From Primula veris (taxonomy: Eukaryota; Streptophyta; Magnoliopsida; Ericales; Primulaceae): 64,000 bases of DNA. Location: contig OY821749.1 in assembly GCA_963682055.1 (NCBI GenBank), positions 5,940,336 to 6,004,335 of the forward strand, in the 5' to 3' direction. Below are positions 46,946 to 60,021 of this stretch, piece after piece. The notes beneath the pieces are model-generated. The model did no database searches and had not been told where the DNA came from. It saw only the letters and a program-made list of their open reading frames with translations. A program made the position numbers and the translations under genes. The stretch's first letter is position 1. Each line of letters starts with the position of its first letter.

Positions 46946-47598
46946 AATTTACGCTAAAATCAAAGATGACCTCACAATTGAATATTTTTTGGTTACATGA
47001 TTTTGTAATTGCCCTGGAGTCTTCGAATTACTTAATTATAACTTACATTATCTTTTTAATTTGTCCTCAATTTAAGTCAAAAAGATGTGCTTTTGTTTCC
47101 TAAATTACTGTATTACTTCTTAGAGTTTAAGTTTTTCTGGGTATAGATTGCCATAGTTTTAGTCATATGATTAACAAAGTATGTAATTTACATCATTAAA
47201 AAAGAACGCAAAAAACAAACTTATCGGAAATAAAAAAGAGAGTTGAATAAAATCATTCTTCACTTGTACGAGTTTGTTCCAAGTTTGATATAAAATCCAA
47301 TTCGAACACAAATATAAATACATGAGACCTTTTGATATAAATTGGAAAGTTTTGGACAATATAAGAGTGAAATTAAGTAAAAGGGTTTTACACCATTAAG
47401 AGTGCAATCAAGTCGAGTAAGGGTTTAATGGTTTATTCATTTGGAGTCTAAATGAAAATTACAAGCAAAAATAATTCGGGATGGGGTTGGTTTCAGAAAA
47501 TATTGGAGAAAGATTAGTGCACTTGCATTTAAAAAAATGTAAATTTTGGATTGTTAGCTTATTTACAACATAGTTAAGTATTAATATATGAAACTAAA
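46946..47598. other. Non-coding spacer
   Basis: No open frame or repeat of note beyond the tail of the preceding duplication. Confidence 0.4.
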
Positions 47599-49220
47599 AC
47601 TAATTAAATATTGATCAATTTTTCCTAACTAACCAATAAAAATCAAAAAAAATCAAAAAATTCAAAAAATCAAAAAGAAAAATAAAAAAATCTGAAAAAA
47701 AAACCCAGAAAAGCTTAAAAAAGGCAAAATCCTGAAAAAACACGAATAAAATTTTAAAAATCCCAAAAAATCTAAAATCAATAAAAAACCAAAAACGCAA
47801 AAAAAAAATAGTGTAAGTCGTTTTAACTAATTTTAAAAATAGTCTGAGTAATTTTAAAAATACATCGGATAATTTTAAAAACAGCATGAGTCGTTTTAAT
47901 TCATTTTAAAAATAGTCTAAGTCGTTTTAAGTCATTTTAAAAACAGTCTGAGTCGTTTTAATTGATTTTAAAAACAGTCTGAGTTGTTTTAAGTCATTTT
48001 AAAAACAGTCTGAGTTGTTTTAAATCATTTTAAAAACAGTCTAAGTCGTTTTAAAAACAGTTTGAGTCATTTTAAGTCATTTTAAAAAAACAGTCTGAGT
48101 CGTTTTAAAAACTGGCTGAGTCGTTTTAAATATTTTAAAAACATTCCAAGTCGTTTTAAATCAATTTAAAAATAATATGAGTCATTTTAAATAATTTTAA
48201 AAACAGTCTGAGTCGTTTTAAAAACATTATGAGTCGTTTTAAGTCATTTTAAAAATAGCATGAGTCGTTTTAAATCATTTTAAAAACAGTCAGAATTATT
48301 TTAAATAATTTTAAAAACAGTCTGAGTCATTTTAAGTGATTTTAAAAACAGTCTGAGTCGTTTTAAGTTATTTTAAAAACAGTCTGGGTCATTTTAAATC
48401 ATTTTTAAAAATAGTCTGAGCCATTTTAAGTCATTTTAAAAAAAATCGAGTCATTTTAAAAATATTCCGTATCGTGTTAAGTTATTTTAAAAATAGTATG
48501 AATCATTTCAAGTTATTTTAAAAACATTCTGACTCGTTTTAAAAATAGTCTAAGTTATTTTGAGTAATTTTAAAAACAATCTGATGCATTTTGAGTTATT
48601 TTAAAAATAGTCCGAGTTATTTTAAAAATAGTCTCAGTCATTTTTAAGTCATTTGGAAACAGTCTGAGTCATATTAACTAATTTTAAAAATAGTCCGAAT
48701 CATTTTAAAAAATAGTTCGAGTAATTTTAAAAACAGTCTGAGTCATTTTTAAGTCATTTGAAAATAATTGCAAATTATTTTAAAGTTTTTAACATTTTTT
48801 GGACTTTCTGGCTTTTTCCGACTTTTTCGAATTTTTTTTCATTTTTTTTTTTGTGATTTTGAATTTTTTGAATTTTTTTTACAATTTTTCGAGTTCCCGA
48901 CTTTTTTGAACGTTTTTTTTTTGTTTTTATGTGATTTTGGATTTTTGAATTTTTCTTTGTTTTTTTTACAATTTTTTGGGCATCCCGATTTTTTTTCGAG
49001 GTTTTTTGGTATTTCTGATTTTTTATTTTCTTTACCATTTTTTTACCATTTTTTTGGGGGTTTTTCGGGTTTCCGATTTTTTAAAGGTTTTTTTGGTATT
49101 TTCTGTTTTTTTTAAATCTTTTTTTTTTTTGATATTTTTGTTATTTTTTGAGTTTTTCTTATTTTTTTTCAATTGTAGGCCTTTTATATTTAATGAGTAA
49201 TAGATCAATTTTTAATTAGT
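47599..49220. repeat. Fold-back-like unit with a 31-bp minisatellite core
   Basis: The core (about 47805-48785) is about 30 copies of AGTCTGAGTCGTTTTAAGTC ATTTTAAAAAC, 31 bp, with variants. It is bracketed by an A-rich arm (47640-47805, AAAAATCAAAAAATCC-type) and a T-rich arm (48785-49180, TTTTTTGGATTTTTG-type), which are roughly complementary. The outer edges ACTAATTAAATATTGATCAA (47599-47618) and TAGATCAATTTTTAATTAGT (49201-49220) are inverted with 18 of 20 matches. Looks like a fold-back transposon or TIR-bounded satellite. The apparent Phe-rich reading frames are composition artefacts. Confidence 0.6.
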
Positions 49221-49805
49221 TATCAAAATAATTAATCAGTCATTAATTAAATTTTATAAGGTCATTAATTCTTAAATAATTTTATTTTTATACACCAATC
49301 TTTAATTAAAAAATGGACTCCGTGTGAACTACATAGATGATACCGGTATTATTTTGAAATTCAGGTTGTCACTAAAATAGTTGAAGATGATGTCACAACA
49401 ATTATACCCACGTTCGGAAAGAAAAGCTAATTAACCAATCAGAAATGTAAATCTACCAACACACACGGGAGATGTAAGCGTTTCACCTCCCATAACCCTG
49501 ATGTAGTTTTTCAATAAATAAGCAGTTTCAAATAGAGACATTGTGCCTAGCACAGGGTTGCCTTACTAGTTTTTTTTGAAAAAATAATCTCTTCTAAAAA
49601 AATCAACCATACAAGAATAAGGAGTATATATTATTTTTCAATATACATTTTACCATAGTAAATCAATTCAATACTTTTACAGTCCAAAACTCGTTCGTCT
49701 CAAACTTGAGATCTAGCTACCTAGACAATGATTGAAAATTCATTGTGTGTTTATTCTGAATCATCGCTACACCTTAATTGTCCCATCAAATGTCTCTGAA
49801 ATTAA
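49221..49805. other. 3' flank of the polygalacturonase gene
   Basis: Non-coding; likely holds the 3' UTR of the minus-strand gene near its right end. No other feature is recognised. Confidence 0.5.
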
Positions 49806-52800
49806 TTAAATCGAACAAGTCTTTAACTGAACTTTATCAATAGGCAAGACATCCACAGGAAAAGCACATGATTTGCCTTTTTTCTCGGGTAATAAATTGC
49901 AAGGGGAAGGACTAACTCTACTCGAAACACCACTGATATCAGAGCAGTTCCACGGTTTCTTTTTAGACTTTTCAGAAATTTCGATTGTCACGTCGGACAT
50001 GCAAATTCCGGTAAAGGGGTTGCCTATCATTCCTTCTAGATCACCAGCTATTGTCACATTTTTAGCAATTACGTCGCTGTAGTTTATGTCTGTTTGATCA
50101 AATTGGTCAACTATATATTAGAGCATGCATGTACATTACTGGGTAAATATGTATGAAAGAACAAAAAGTATCGGAATTTTTAATTTAAACAAAATGTATG
50201 AAATACTACAAATTATCTGAAAGCCTGAGATATAGATAATATAAACATCCAACTTTTTTAATGCAAAATTTCAAGCTTAATTATTTTCATTTTTAGCAAG
50301 ATACTACATGAGCTTATTCACTTATAAATGTACAAAAACTACAGTTTAGAAGTAAAAAAGAAAAGAGGGGAAGACCATTAATTGTTACCATGCATGCTAC
50401 ATGTATGACCCAAATTATTAATGATGCATGGCAGAATGTGACTGGTCAATCTTAATATTAGTAACTACTTAATCTTTTATATTTATTTCAGGCTTTCAGC
50501 ATCCTTTCCCCGATCTTTAAAATGTAATAAGCCTTTGACATTTAGTAGCTTATTCAGTGAATAAATATACTCAGAACAGAAAAAAAGGGAAACATAATTT
50601 ATGTATCTAAGAAAAGAAAACAGAATACCTTGAATCTGGGGAAGTGCTTTGGGATCAAACCCAGTATCCGGATGCGACCCATAGTTACCGGCCATCCAAA
50701 ATACATACTTCATAGTATACAATCTCATTCTCCTGACAAAAATATTCTTGACAAAAGCTCCCCTACCCGCGCCCGTCTTGATCCTGACAGCAGACTCTGT
50801 GTTGATGGCGTAAAAGTCCTCCGCCCTGACGTCACTGATGCCTCCGGACATCTCGCTGCCGAGGGCAATCCCTGCACTGTCAGGAGATATGCAAGTCACT
50901 CGGCGGATTATTAGATGTTCAGTTGGCATATTGAACTTGATGCCGTATTGGTCCCACCCGCTCTTCACCGCTATGCAGTCGTCTCCCGAGACAATATAGC
51001 TGTCCTGGATTCGAGTGTTTGAGCAAGAATCTAGGATAACGAGATTGTCAAATTAATTATATGGTTATATTTTACACCAATATGCACGCAAGGAGGGAAT
51101 GAAACTTAATTAAGAATTACAGAATATATTTTCCCGCTGTAAGTTTTGTGCATTTAGAAAGGATCGGACTCCTTTTTGTATTATTATCAATCATGACCAT
51201 GGCAAGATTTTAATAAAAAATATTTACATTTCGTCTGATTTTCTGACATTAGAAACTCAAGATATATACTATCATATTTTTATAATTAAAATTCAGATTG
51301 CTATAAAAAATGTATCAAAATCAAATCATTGTATGGGTGCAAAGAGAAGGAATCAGAAGCATGCATGTCAACTCTAAAGTTCTATGTTTAAGCTGCAAGT
51401 TTCTTGAGTCTTGGCTTTTGTTTATTCTATATGAGTTCCCTGGAAAGTAACTTTTTTAAGTTTGCATTGTTAGCAATCTTCCACTCTATTTATTGTGTTA
51501 TGAGTGTTAGGTCATTAATAGTTGTTAACCAAGTTAAAAATAAACCAAAATCATGTTTCAATATAATTATATGCATACATAGATGTTCACCATTACGAAC
51601 GAACCTGGGTTTATTCCATCTGTGTTAGGAGAATCAACGGGTGCAATGATTGTCAGCCCTTGGATAAGTATATCACTGTAGAAATATTGAACCAAGTGAT
51701 AATTATGTGTTGTTAACAAAAATACTCCTTTGAAGAAGTTAATGGTAAATGATTTCTTAGATGTCAAAAATAACCCCTTAAACGAAATTTTATGAAAGCT
51801 AAGTACGAATATATAGACAACACAATGTAAAAGAAAATCTGAAGGTGTCTACCTGCTATAAATGGGATGAACGTTCCAACTAGGGGCATCAATGATAGTT
51901 AAGTTTGAAATTTGTATCTGTTTGGAGTACATAATCTCAATAATGTATGGCCTCGTGTATTTTAGCTTCTCGCCACGAAAATTCAACCACCACGTTGCAC
52001 CCTGTCCGTTAATCGTCCCATTTCCACCTAAGTTACATCATAACCCAAATTACTTATATAACCGCATTTTATAATATTCCAGATAGGTGGCATTACCCAA
52101 AATTTGTAATAACCACCTACTTAAAAGTTAAAAAATGAATTTACCTGTTATAACGACATCATTCAGATTAGTGCCAAAGATGAGACTTGCATATCTCGGT
52201 CCATCTGCATCTCTTCCTTTCCCGTAAGATGGCAATGGCGGGATAAGAGGGTAATCGGATTCATCCTGAAATTCATTTCATTCTAAGGGTGTGTTTGGAA
52301 CCCGGAAATATGGCAGGAAAAGAAAAGGAAAAGAAAAGAAAGGAAAATTAACATGAAATTTCACTCGTTTGTTTGGAATATTAAGAGAAAAAAAATGAAA
52401 ATAAAACAAAAGGAGAGAGACATATCCTCAATTTTCTCTTTTTTTTTCTTTTCCTCTCATCATATTCCAAATACACCCTAAGGGTTAAATTGCCACGAAA
52501 AGAAAAACTATGATAATACCAGAAAGGCAATGAAAAAAGAAGAAGTGTGGTATTGTCAATGCTCGTCTATAGTTTCTGAAAATGAATTATAAAGATATTA
52601 AATAGTATTCTTTTTAAGTGCCTCTAACATACAAAATAGCATGGGAAAAAAAGGGGTCAGTTTTTGTATGGTACCGTTTGCTAAACATAAAGATTCTTAT
52701 TCAGTAGAAGATACACCATTTTGCCAACTTTAGCCAACATTTTTAACTAGGGTGTAAAAAAACAGACCAAACTAATCAGACTCACCCGACAGAACTAAAT

Positions 52801-53294
52801 CGATAAAATTTAACCAAATTAATTGGTAAATGGTTCTGTTTGTATTGTTCTAAAGTCAACCATAACCGAACGTCATATACACTGCAAGAAAAAGTCTGAA
52901 CACTTAAAAAATTAAGAAACCCTCTGGTCATGTACGTAATTACCAAAGAAACAAAATAATTATTTGTCAATGCAAAAATAGTGAAAAGCACCTGAGAAGC
53001 AAGAAGGACAGCACCCTTCGAAATATATAGAGTAAAATAACTAGTGAGGTTGAAACTTCCAGTTAGCCATTTTCCAGCAGGAACGATTAGCTGTGCTCCA
53101 CCATCGGATGAATATTTTCTGAGATGATTAATCGCTGATTGAAAAGCCTTTGTGTTTAACGTTTTACCATCACCAACACCTCCAAATTCAGTTATAACTG
53201 CGCTGTGTTTTCGACAATTTAGTGCCTCGTAACCTTGTGCTTGTGATTTTCCGAAAAGGCCAATTGTGAAACTGGCTAAGAATATGACTTCCAT
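49806..53294 (-). CDS. Polygalacturonase-like glycoside hydrolase family 28
   Basis: Six exons on the minus strand: 53294-52992, 52265-52145, 52027-51853, 51675-51605, 51030-50629 and 50089-49806; 451 residues, all introns GT-AG. A signal peptide is predicted by eye (hydrophobic FLASFTIGLFG, cut near SQA-QG), so the protein is probably secreted to the wall, where GH28 enzymes cut homogalacturonan. Motifs: NTDG (217-220), SGDDC (238-242) and RIK (306-308). The GHG loop that carries a histidine in classical enzymes is replaced by SAGIALGSEMSGG (275-287), as in the large plant branch annotated as probable polygalacturonase. The three aspartates are present. An acceptor TTTCTACAG ends 3 bp before the start codon, suggesting a 5' UTR intron. 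Intron 1 contains a Tourist-like MITE. Confidence 0.9.
52287..52478. mobile_element. Tourist-like MITE in intron 1 of the GH28 gene
   Basis: Inverted ends GGGTGTGTTTGGAA and TTCCAAATACACCC are flanked by the trinucleotide TAA on both sides (52284-52286, 52479-52481), as for PIF/Harbinger MITEs. The 192-bp body is rich in GAAAAG and TTTTCC. No coding capacity. Confidence 0.8.
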
Positions 53295-54545
53295 TGCCTG
53301 TAGAAAAATAAAAATTGGAGTGTATGCTCGAGAAAATCTACTTTGTAGCTTTTTTCTTAATCTTTATAATTTGAGTTGTTTTTATTTTTATTTTAAATAA
53401 ATCAGGCAAATAATATCCGGATCCGGTGCGGCTTTTAAGTAAAAGTTCTGTCTTGTTTATGGTTTGAGAAAAAATGGAAACCATTGAGCTTCAACTTTAT
53501 AGGTTTTCCATGGCCAGAGAATTTAAGTTTTACAACAACAAAAAAATTACAACTAAAAAAATAAGCAACACGGGTAAGAACTTAAGAGCATTAGTGTATC
53601 CAATTCATGTTCAGGACCCTGCCATCTCTATGAGAGTTATTATTATCAGAAAAAACAAATAATAAAATACAAAAAATAGATCTTGAATACATTAACATAA
53701 TAAACCTGTTGTGTTAGTTTCACAGAAAATTGTCAAAACAATAAAAAGGTTATGGTATTAATTAGGTTTCAAATAATATTATTTGTCAAATATATAGAAA
53801 ACACACGTTTGGGGATATGTTATGGAATACTTCAATCCAACTTACTGAAATTGTTGTTTCAGAAGTTTTCGGAAGAGAGAAAAAATCATCGGTTTCTTAA
53901 ATCACCAAAAAGTCATACTGTCCTAGCAAATTGTTATTTTAACCCAAACAAAAAGCATTTGTTTTTCTAGAAACATATAATTATAATCATATCTAAACAA
54001 CAACCGTCTCCATAGAAGCTTGTATCAAATGAGAAAACAAGTAAAAGTTACATGAATTATATAGGATTTTCGAGGAAGCAATGCCATTAGATGAATTTGT
54101 TCTGTTCTTGCGGAGAGAGAGACGTAAAAAGGAGGAAATATTTAGTTTTATATATAGTTGTATGAGATTGTCCGATGGGGAAGAAAATTTATAAGAGATT
54201 GTATATGCATGATTGTGTCATTCAAGAGATCAGAATAAATACACAATGGTTTTGTACTACAAGATTTTATCACCATATATATGAATTACTATTAAAGGAC
54301 AATAAACAAGATCATTATATAACACTTTCTAACTTGTGGACATATACTATATTACTATTAAATGCTTTTTACCCACAAAATTTTATGGGCTGAGATTCTT
54401 CGAGTTCTCAATTCAATAAAATTAATGTTATTTACGTCAATGTTTTTGTGTGTGTGCTTGAAAAATGAACCGAAATATTATGATTTTAATACCATGGTAC
54501 TGTATGGTATTGATGGGGATAAAAAATCCGCACCGAACATGTTAT
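53295..54545. other. Upstream region of the GH28 gene
   Basis: Probable promoter and 5' UTR of the minus-strand gene. On the minus strand a TATA-like CTATATATAAAAC lies near 54160. With the acceptor close to the start codon it suggests a first non-coding exon, but the donor cannot be fixed. Confidence 0.4.
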
Positions 54546-55560
54546 AAAGGTCGGACCGGACCGCAGGGGCCGTCCCCTAGTTCTTAGGTGTTTACGAGAC
54601 TATAGATGGGTTTATTATTTTTATTATAGGACGAAGCATCGGTATGTTAGCGGCGGACGTGTATGACCAGCCCGAAGTTGGTCGTACGGCCACCCGCCCC
54701 GATAATTCCCGAAGTTTATGTGTTTAAGTATTTAGTGGTGGTGTTCGGTATGGTTGAGTAATTAATCAGGACCCGGGCTCGGACCCGGCAGCAGAGGTTC
54801 GGCTAATGATGAGCCGAACCCAATCAAATAGTTTTATTATTCTTTTATGATCAATCTATAATTAAGTAATCATTTACTATTCATAAACCGATAAGCAAGT
54901 TATTAGCCAAACGAGTGTAATTGATATTTAGTACGCATTTATTCATGAGTATAAATTATAGTAACAATAATAAGAGGGGTTTATCCAAATCGAGCCGAAG
55001 TACGGCGTAAGGAGAGTCCAAACGGCTAATATATGAAGCCCGAATAGTGCAGGCCAGATGCGGCTCATCGTTGCGCAACCGAGGATACGGTCTCGTAATT
55101 TTATACATAATCATTTACACAGCAGTAATTTTGATGCCCCGGCAGAGGTATCAAAACACCATTAACCAATGATCCGACCGCACATATCAAAGATCATTGA
55201 ATTACGAAACTATTGCACCAGTAATTGCTCCGATCAAACGGTTGAAACTCTTGCATGAACTACTTTCATGACAGACTGCAGGGCTGTCACAAATCCTTAT
55301 TTGGAAGCTAGATATCTCTCATTTTTATGTATCTTTCTATAATATTCACGGTATATATGTAATCAGATTGTATGCCCAAATTATCTCTATTATCTTGAGT
55401 GTATTTATGTAGAAGGTGGTGGAATCGAGATATATTCTTGTTGATTGGGAGAAGGCCCCATTTATTTGAGCTCGACTTGCCTTTATATTGGCAATGGAAA
55501 GTAAGATTGGCCTAATCGGGCTCTTAGTAATTTGGCCTCTAGCTGGAGTGAATAATTTAA
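54546..55560. mobile_element. GC-richer block, possible solo LTR or old transposon
   Basis: Unlike its neighbours this block is GC-rich in parts (CCGGACCGCAGGGGCCGTCC near 54557, GACCCGGGCTCGGACCCGGC near 54770). Phrases near 55255-55300 (GAACTACTTTCATGACAGAC, CTGTCACAAATCC) resemble the R/U5 part of plant gypsy LTRs. I found no paired LTR, target duplication or coding motif. Boundaries are guesses. Confidence 0.25.
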
Positions 55561-56036
55561 TTAAAGTACATCTTCTAAATGAGTTTTAATATACAACACG
55601 GTCCAATAAACGAGTTTTAAGTAGCGCAAAAGACCGAGTAAAAATTTAGGCGCATAAGGTATTCTATACAATGAGTTGATTTTCGGGAGCAATGTGGTAA
55701 TGATGCGGAGCAGTTAGTTTTCTTCCTATAAGGAACTTTAGTTGAAAAAAGTTTTTGCCTTTTTCGGGGAGGAAATGTGAAAAAAAAAATGTTTGGCTTT
55801 AACTATGAGATATTGCTTGGATGATGAATCATGTTATCAATTCAGTTCAAAGCACAGTAATTACGAAGGGTCATAACTCATAATCATAATTAATTTTGTA
55901 GAATATGATATGTGAGGACATTAATTAAGATCATGTATTCATTATAAGAATGTATTCTATCGGTATCTATGGAACACAACATTTTATTTAAATAATGCGA
56001 CAATGACAAAAACTATATTTATCAAAACTATATTTA
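55561..56036. other. Non-coding spacer
   Basis: Nothing recognisable in this AT-rich stretch. Confidence 0.4.
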
Positions 56037-56507
56037 TGTTGTGTTTGAAACCCGCAAATTACCACGTAAAAGAAAAGAAAAGCAAAACAAAGTAAAACCA
56101 AATAAAATTAATTTAAAATTATTTTTCGCTCATTTGTTTGAAAGGGTGATAAATCAATAGAAAAGAAAAGAAAAAAATAGAAGAGAGATAGCTAGTCTTA
56201 TTTTTCATATTAGTTTTCATTTTTCTCACACTTTGAGAATTAAAATATTCTCTCTCAATATACATAAAAAAAATTTCTCACTTTTTGTTTGCTTTTCCAT
56301 TGGTTTTATTATGCAGTCCCGTTAGTTTTCATTTTACTCCCACTTTTAGAATAAAAATGGTTTCTCTAAATATACAAACAAAGTTTTAGCTCACTTTATT
56401 TTGTTTTTTTTTTCACTGATTTTATCATGCAAGTAAACACAAGAAAATATTTATTGGCAAATCATTATCATTTTTCCACTCATATTCCATGTTCCCAACA
56501 CACACTC
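56037..56507. mobile_element. Degenerate relative of the GTGTTTGG-type MITE
   Basis: The left edge, GTTGTGTTTGAAACCCGC, and right edge, CATGTTCCCAACACACAC, are imperfectly inverted and resemble those of 52287-52478. The inner text is likewise rich in AAAAGAAAAG and TTTTCC. The centre contains a partial internal duplication (TTAGTTTTCATTTT..CTC twice). No clear flanking TAA pair. Confidence 0.45.
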
Positions 56508-56519
56508 TTAAACAAACTA

Positions 56520-56799
56520 CTCCCTTCATTCCTATCTATTTGTTCGTTATTCCATTTTGAAATGTTACAATTTACTTGTTCGGCTTTCTAAAATAGTAAA
56601 AGTGGTTATATATTTTTTCTTTATTATCCTTGTACGTTAAATATTTGTTTATCGCATGTGTCCAGCATATAATAGTAAAAGTGGTCACGATTCAAATAAA
56701 AGTAAAAATATATTTGAAAGTTTGGTAAAAATAAAATGTTATGTTGATTTTTTTTAAATAGTTGAGTTTTGGGTGGACAAGTAAATTGAAATGAGGGAG
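56520..56799. mobile_element. Stowaway-like MITE
   Basis: Ends CTCCCTTCATTCC and AAATGAGGGAG are inverted and flanked by TA (56518-56519, 56800-56801), the Tc1/mariner-type duplication. About 280 bp, AT-rich, non-coding. Confidence 0.7.
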
Positions 56800-57059
56800 T
56801 ATATTACTATACCTCCAGACATTTCTTTTCCAAAACTACAATTAACCCGCAAATCACTCAAAACCCCACCTTACCACACACCATGCCGCTCTCACCTGTA
56901 AGGGCAAAGCAAGGACTAGTATCATATGATCGCACAAATCAAAATTTTATTCTATGGGGTTGCAATACTTATCGTTTTTATAATTTTACTATAGACAAAA
57001 TGAAATTTTTATAAATTGTGGATGCTAGTGCACCCCTTTATCCTACATAGGAATGCGCA

Positions 57060-57370
57060 TGGCCTGCTCACCTCCAACCACTAACTTCACAACTCACCGC
57101 CCGCTACCCTTGGTGGAGTTTCGACAAGCTTATTAGAGCTCCAACGAGGCTCTGGCAAGCTAAACAGAGCTCTGGTGAGGCTACAAACCATTTTCGGCAG
57201 CTTTTACATGGTTTCCAATCTCCTAAAGCTTGTTCATAGATCAGACAGGCAACTGAGAGCTTTGACGGGTGTCGAGATCTCCAACATGGCTCCAACGAGG
57301 CTCCGATGAGATGTCAAAATCTCCGATGGGGTGTCCGGAGCTCTGACCATGGATGACACCCTTGTATGAT
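57060..57370. repeat. GC-richer repeat, copy 1
   Basis: Contains GAGGCTCTGGCAAGCTAAAC followed by AGAGCTCTGGTGAGGCT (57147-57183), and several shorter variations of GCTCC(A/G)A(C/T)GAGG. A related copy lies at 59340-59445. It resembles the tail of an unidentified transposon. Confidence 0.45.
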
Positions 57371-59025
57371 CAGGGATTGCCACGACAACCCCATAATTTC
57401 GAAAAATAATTTTTTTATTAATGTTTTTCATAATAAATTTTATATACGGTATTTTGGCAACCCTTTAAATATTTTTTTGGGCAACCCCTCCCAAAACTAT
57501 ATATTGTTAGTGCAATAACATATCATAATTTTGTATGAGCTGATAATATATAAGTAATGCTTAAAAAATTAACATATGCAAGTGATTATAAAATACATTT
57601 TACACCAACTTATTATGTTGGCATATAGCACACATCTTTAAAAAAAATAAACAAAAATAATAATTATAGTAGTGGTGAGTGCAAACAAAATTTATAAAAG
57701 AATTTTTGATGGTTTGTATTTTAATTGAAGTGAATATACTGAAATTGTGTAATAGATATTTAATTATTCGTATATATCTATTATTTAATATACGTTTGCT
57801 TTTTTCAGTTTTTTTTTTAAATATTTTTTTAATTTCGTGTCTTAATCTTTTTACATGTTATAGCTTGTTTTATTAAATTTAACTTTTATATCTTTTGTTT
57901 TTCTATTTTATTTATTTTTTAGTCAATTTTGAAATGCTGAAACTTTCAACACATGACTGTACGTAACATTACTGTTGTGGGATTTTTTTTTGGAGTTTGA
58001 AAAGAAAGTCGAAATAGAGCAAAAAGAAAAAAAAATAGAAATTAAATACATTTTAATAAAGAAAACAAGATAAAGAAAAATAAAGAAAAGAGGGTTAAAA
58101 AGGTACAAAAATCCGACTTTTCCGTTTTTATATTTTAAAAAATATTATACGTTTTTATTAATTTTGACAACTGTACACATTTCGTTCTGATTCTCCCTGT
58201 CCTCAGACTATCTTAAAAAAATTGAAAAAGAAAAATGAAAGTAAAAAAATAACCCTATCAGAGCTTGCCGTAGCTTTAACAATGATGAAAAACACACGGC
58301 AACCGGGAGTTACCTTAAAAGCTGTAAACCACATATTTTTGAAGATCATATTATTTACTTATGAATTTTAGGAAGTGCATATATGGTGATATGCCCGGCA
58401 TAGTTCATCTTCGGTCCTAAATTAAATTTGAAAAAAAAATTATTAAATTAAATTTTTTTTTTTAATAATGATCATTAATATGACTTTTTATTAAATTGTT
58501 CATTTCCCTTAATTATTTGTTATTTAACTAGGAGTGTTGCTATAATCACACAAATATCTGACCCAAAAATCTTACCTGCTGATTTGACGGATTAGATTTA
58601 CCAATCATGTATTAGGTGAAAATTGTTTTTCAAAATCATAAACAAAAAAATTGGTTCATCTCATCCGTCACATCGGCGTATAAGATTTTTGGGTTGAAAA
58701 TTTGGTGAGAAAAAATATTTTTCTAACTATAATGTTTTTTTTTTGATATTTTTAATTCAGATGTGTCTAACGTCATTATATTTATTCTAAAAAATATACG
58801 AGTCAATTATGTTATTTATCTTAAAATGAGAAACTATTATTAAAAAATTTATAAAATTTACCTTCATATTTAATTATCTTTTAAAATTAAAGCGTGTTTT
58901 AAATGTTAATGTTCACTAGAAGCATGAAATAATTACTGAACGAAAGAGAAGAGAAAATTGTTTGATGTACTCTAGTTGTCTAGGGGTGGACCTATACTAC
59001 TCATAACCGTTAAATATAAAACAAA
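57371..59025. other. AT-rich gene-free region
   Basis: No gene, RNA or clear element; runs of A and T dominate and create short accidental frames. Confidence 0.5.
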
Positions 59026-59298
59026 CACTACAAAATAATATTAATTTTATGAGGGTCAAAATCTATCACAAATTGATCATCATGTTACAAAACTGTCACA
59101 TATTGACGGTCATGTTACAAATCTCTCACAATTCCCGTAGCTATTAAACTCATCAAAAAAAGCTCCGTCACAATTCTCGTAGTTATTTATACATTTTTTT
59201 ATAATGAAATATAGGTAATATTAATTAATAAACAATAATTTTTTAATGCATATAATTGAAAAAATAGTCACTTGTGGGTTAATGACCCTCATTTAGTG
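59026..59298. mobile_element. Possible CACTA-type MITE
   Basis: Begins CACTACAAAATA and ends ATGACCCTCATTTAGTG. The terminal CACTA/TAGTG and an inner inverted ATGAGGGTCA pair suggest a CACTA-derived MITE of 273 bp. No matching 3-bp duplication (AAA against CTT), so tentative. Confidence 0.4.
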
Positions 59299-59339
59299 CT
59301 TACTAAATTGGGTGCTATGACCGTTTCTGCCGGCCACCA

Positions 59340-59445
59340 TCATCACCAACCCACCCCCACGGAGCTCTGACAGATCTCCGACAAGCTTATCAAAACTCGG
59401 ACGAGGCTCTAGCGAGCTAAACAAAGGTCCGGTGAGCCTAAATAT
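59340..59445. repeat. GC-richer repeat, copy 2
   Basis: GAGGCTCTAGCGAGCTAAAC and AAAGGTCCGGTGAGCCT parallel 57147-57183. Shorter than copy 1. Confidence 0.45.
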
Positions 59446-59979
59446 CAAGCTATACATAATAGACTAAATCACGCATCAGTGATTTAAAGCATTGCTCGTT
59501 AAGAAATCTAGATGTAATTTGTAAAAGAAACAGATTAAAAATTAAAATTAAAATTAAAACCCATTTGAATTTTTTATATCTTTCTCTATACATTTTGATG
59601 GATGATATACCCAAATACATATATACTTTTGTATGATCAGATGACATTTCATTAGTATTGCCACATCATGGATTACTGTTCTCATCATTAACAAAGTCGA
59701 CCTCTAGTAATTTAGATCAAGTGTTTGATAGTGATTTGTTTTTTTGGGTGTATAAGTTATTGGACAATTGCATGACACTTCTAACTACTTCTAATAGCCC
59801 TTGACATGAACGGTTGTGATTTTTATTTTTTTATAATCACAAACTCTCGTTTTAAAACTGTTTCGCATGCGATAAAATTCGAACCTTAGTGATGAACGTG
59901 ATATACTCGGCTACCAAACACTTGGACCGAACGGTTGTATTTAATGTCTATTATTGTATCTTTGTTGACATCACTTAGT

Positions 59980-59981
<2 letters not shown>

Positions 59982-60017
<36 letters not shown>
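59982..60017. repeat. (AT)n microsatellite
   Basis: About 18 AT units. A second (AT)n tract lies at 60385-60412. Confidence 0.9.

Positions 60018-60021
<4 letters not shown>

Noticed and set aside
47615..49200. Phe-rich and Lys-rich open frames
   Set aside because: They come from the T-rich and A-rich arms of the minisatellite unit; composition only.
50630..50914. Plus-strand open frame across GH28 exon 5
   Set aside because: Antisense of a coding exon with clear GDDC and RIK motifs on the minus strand.
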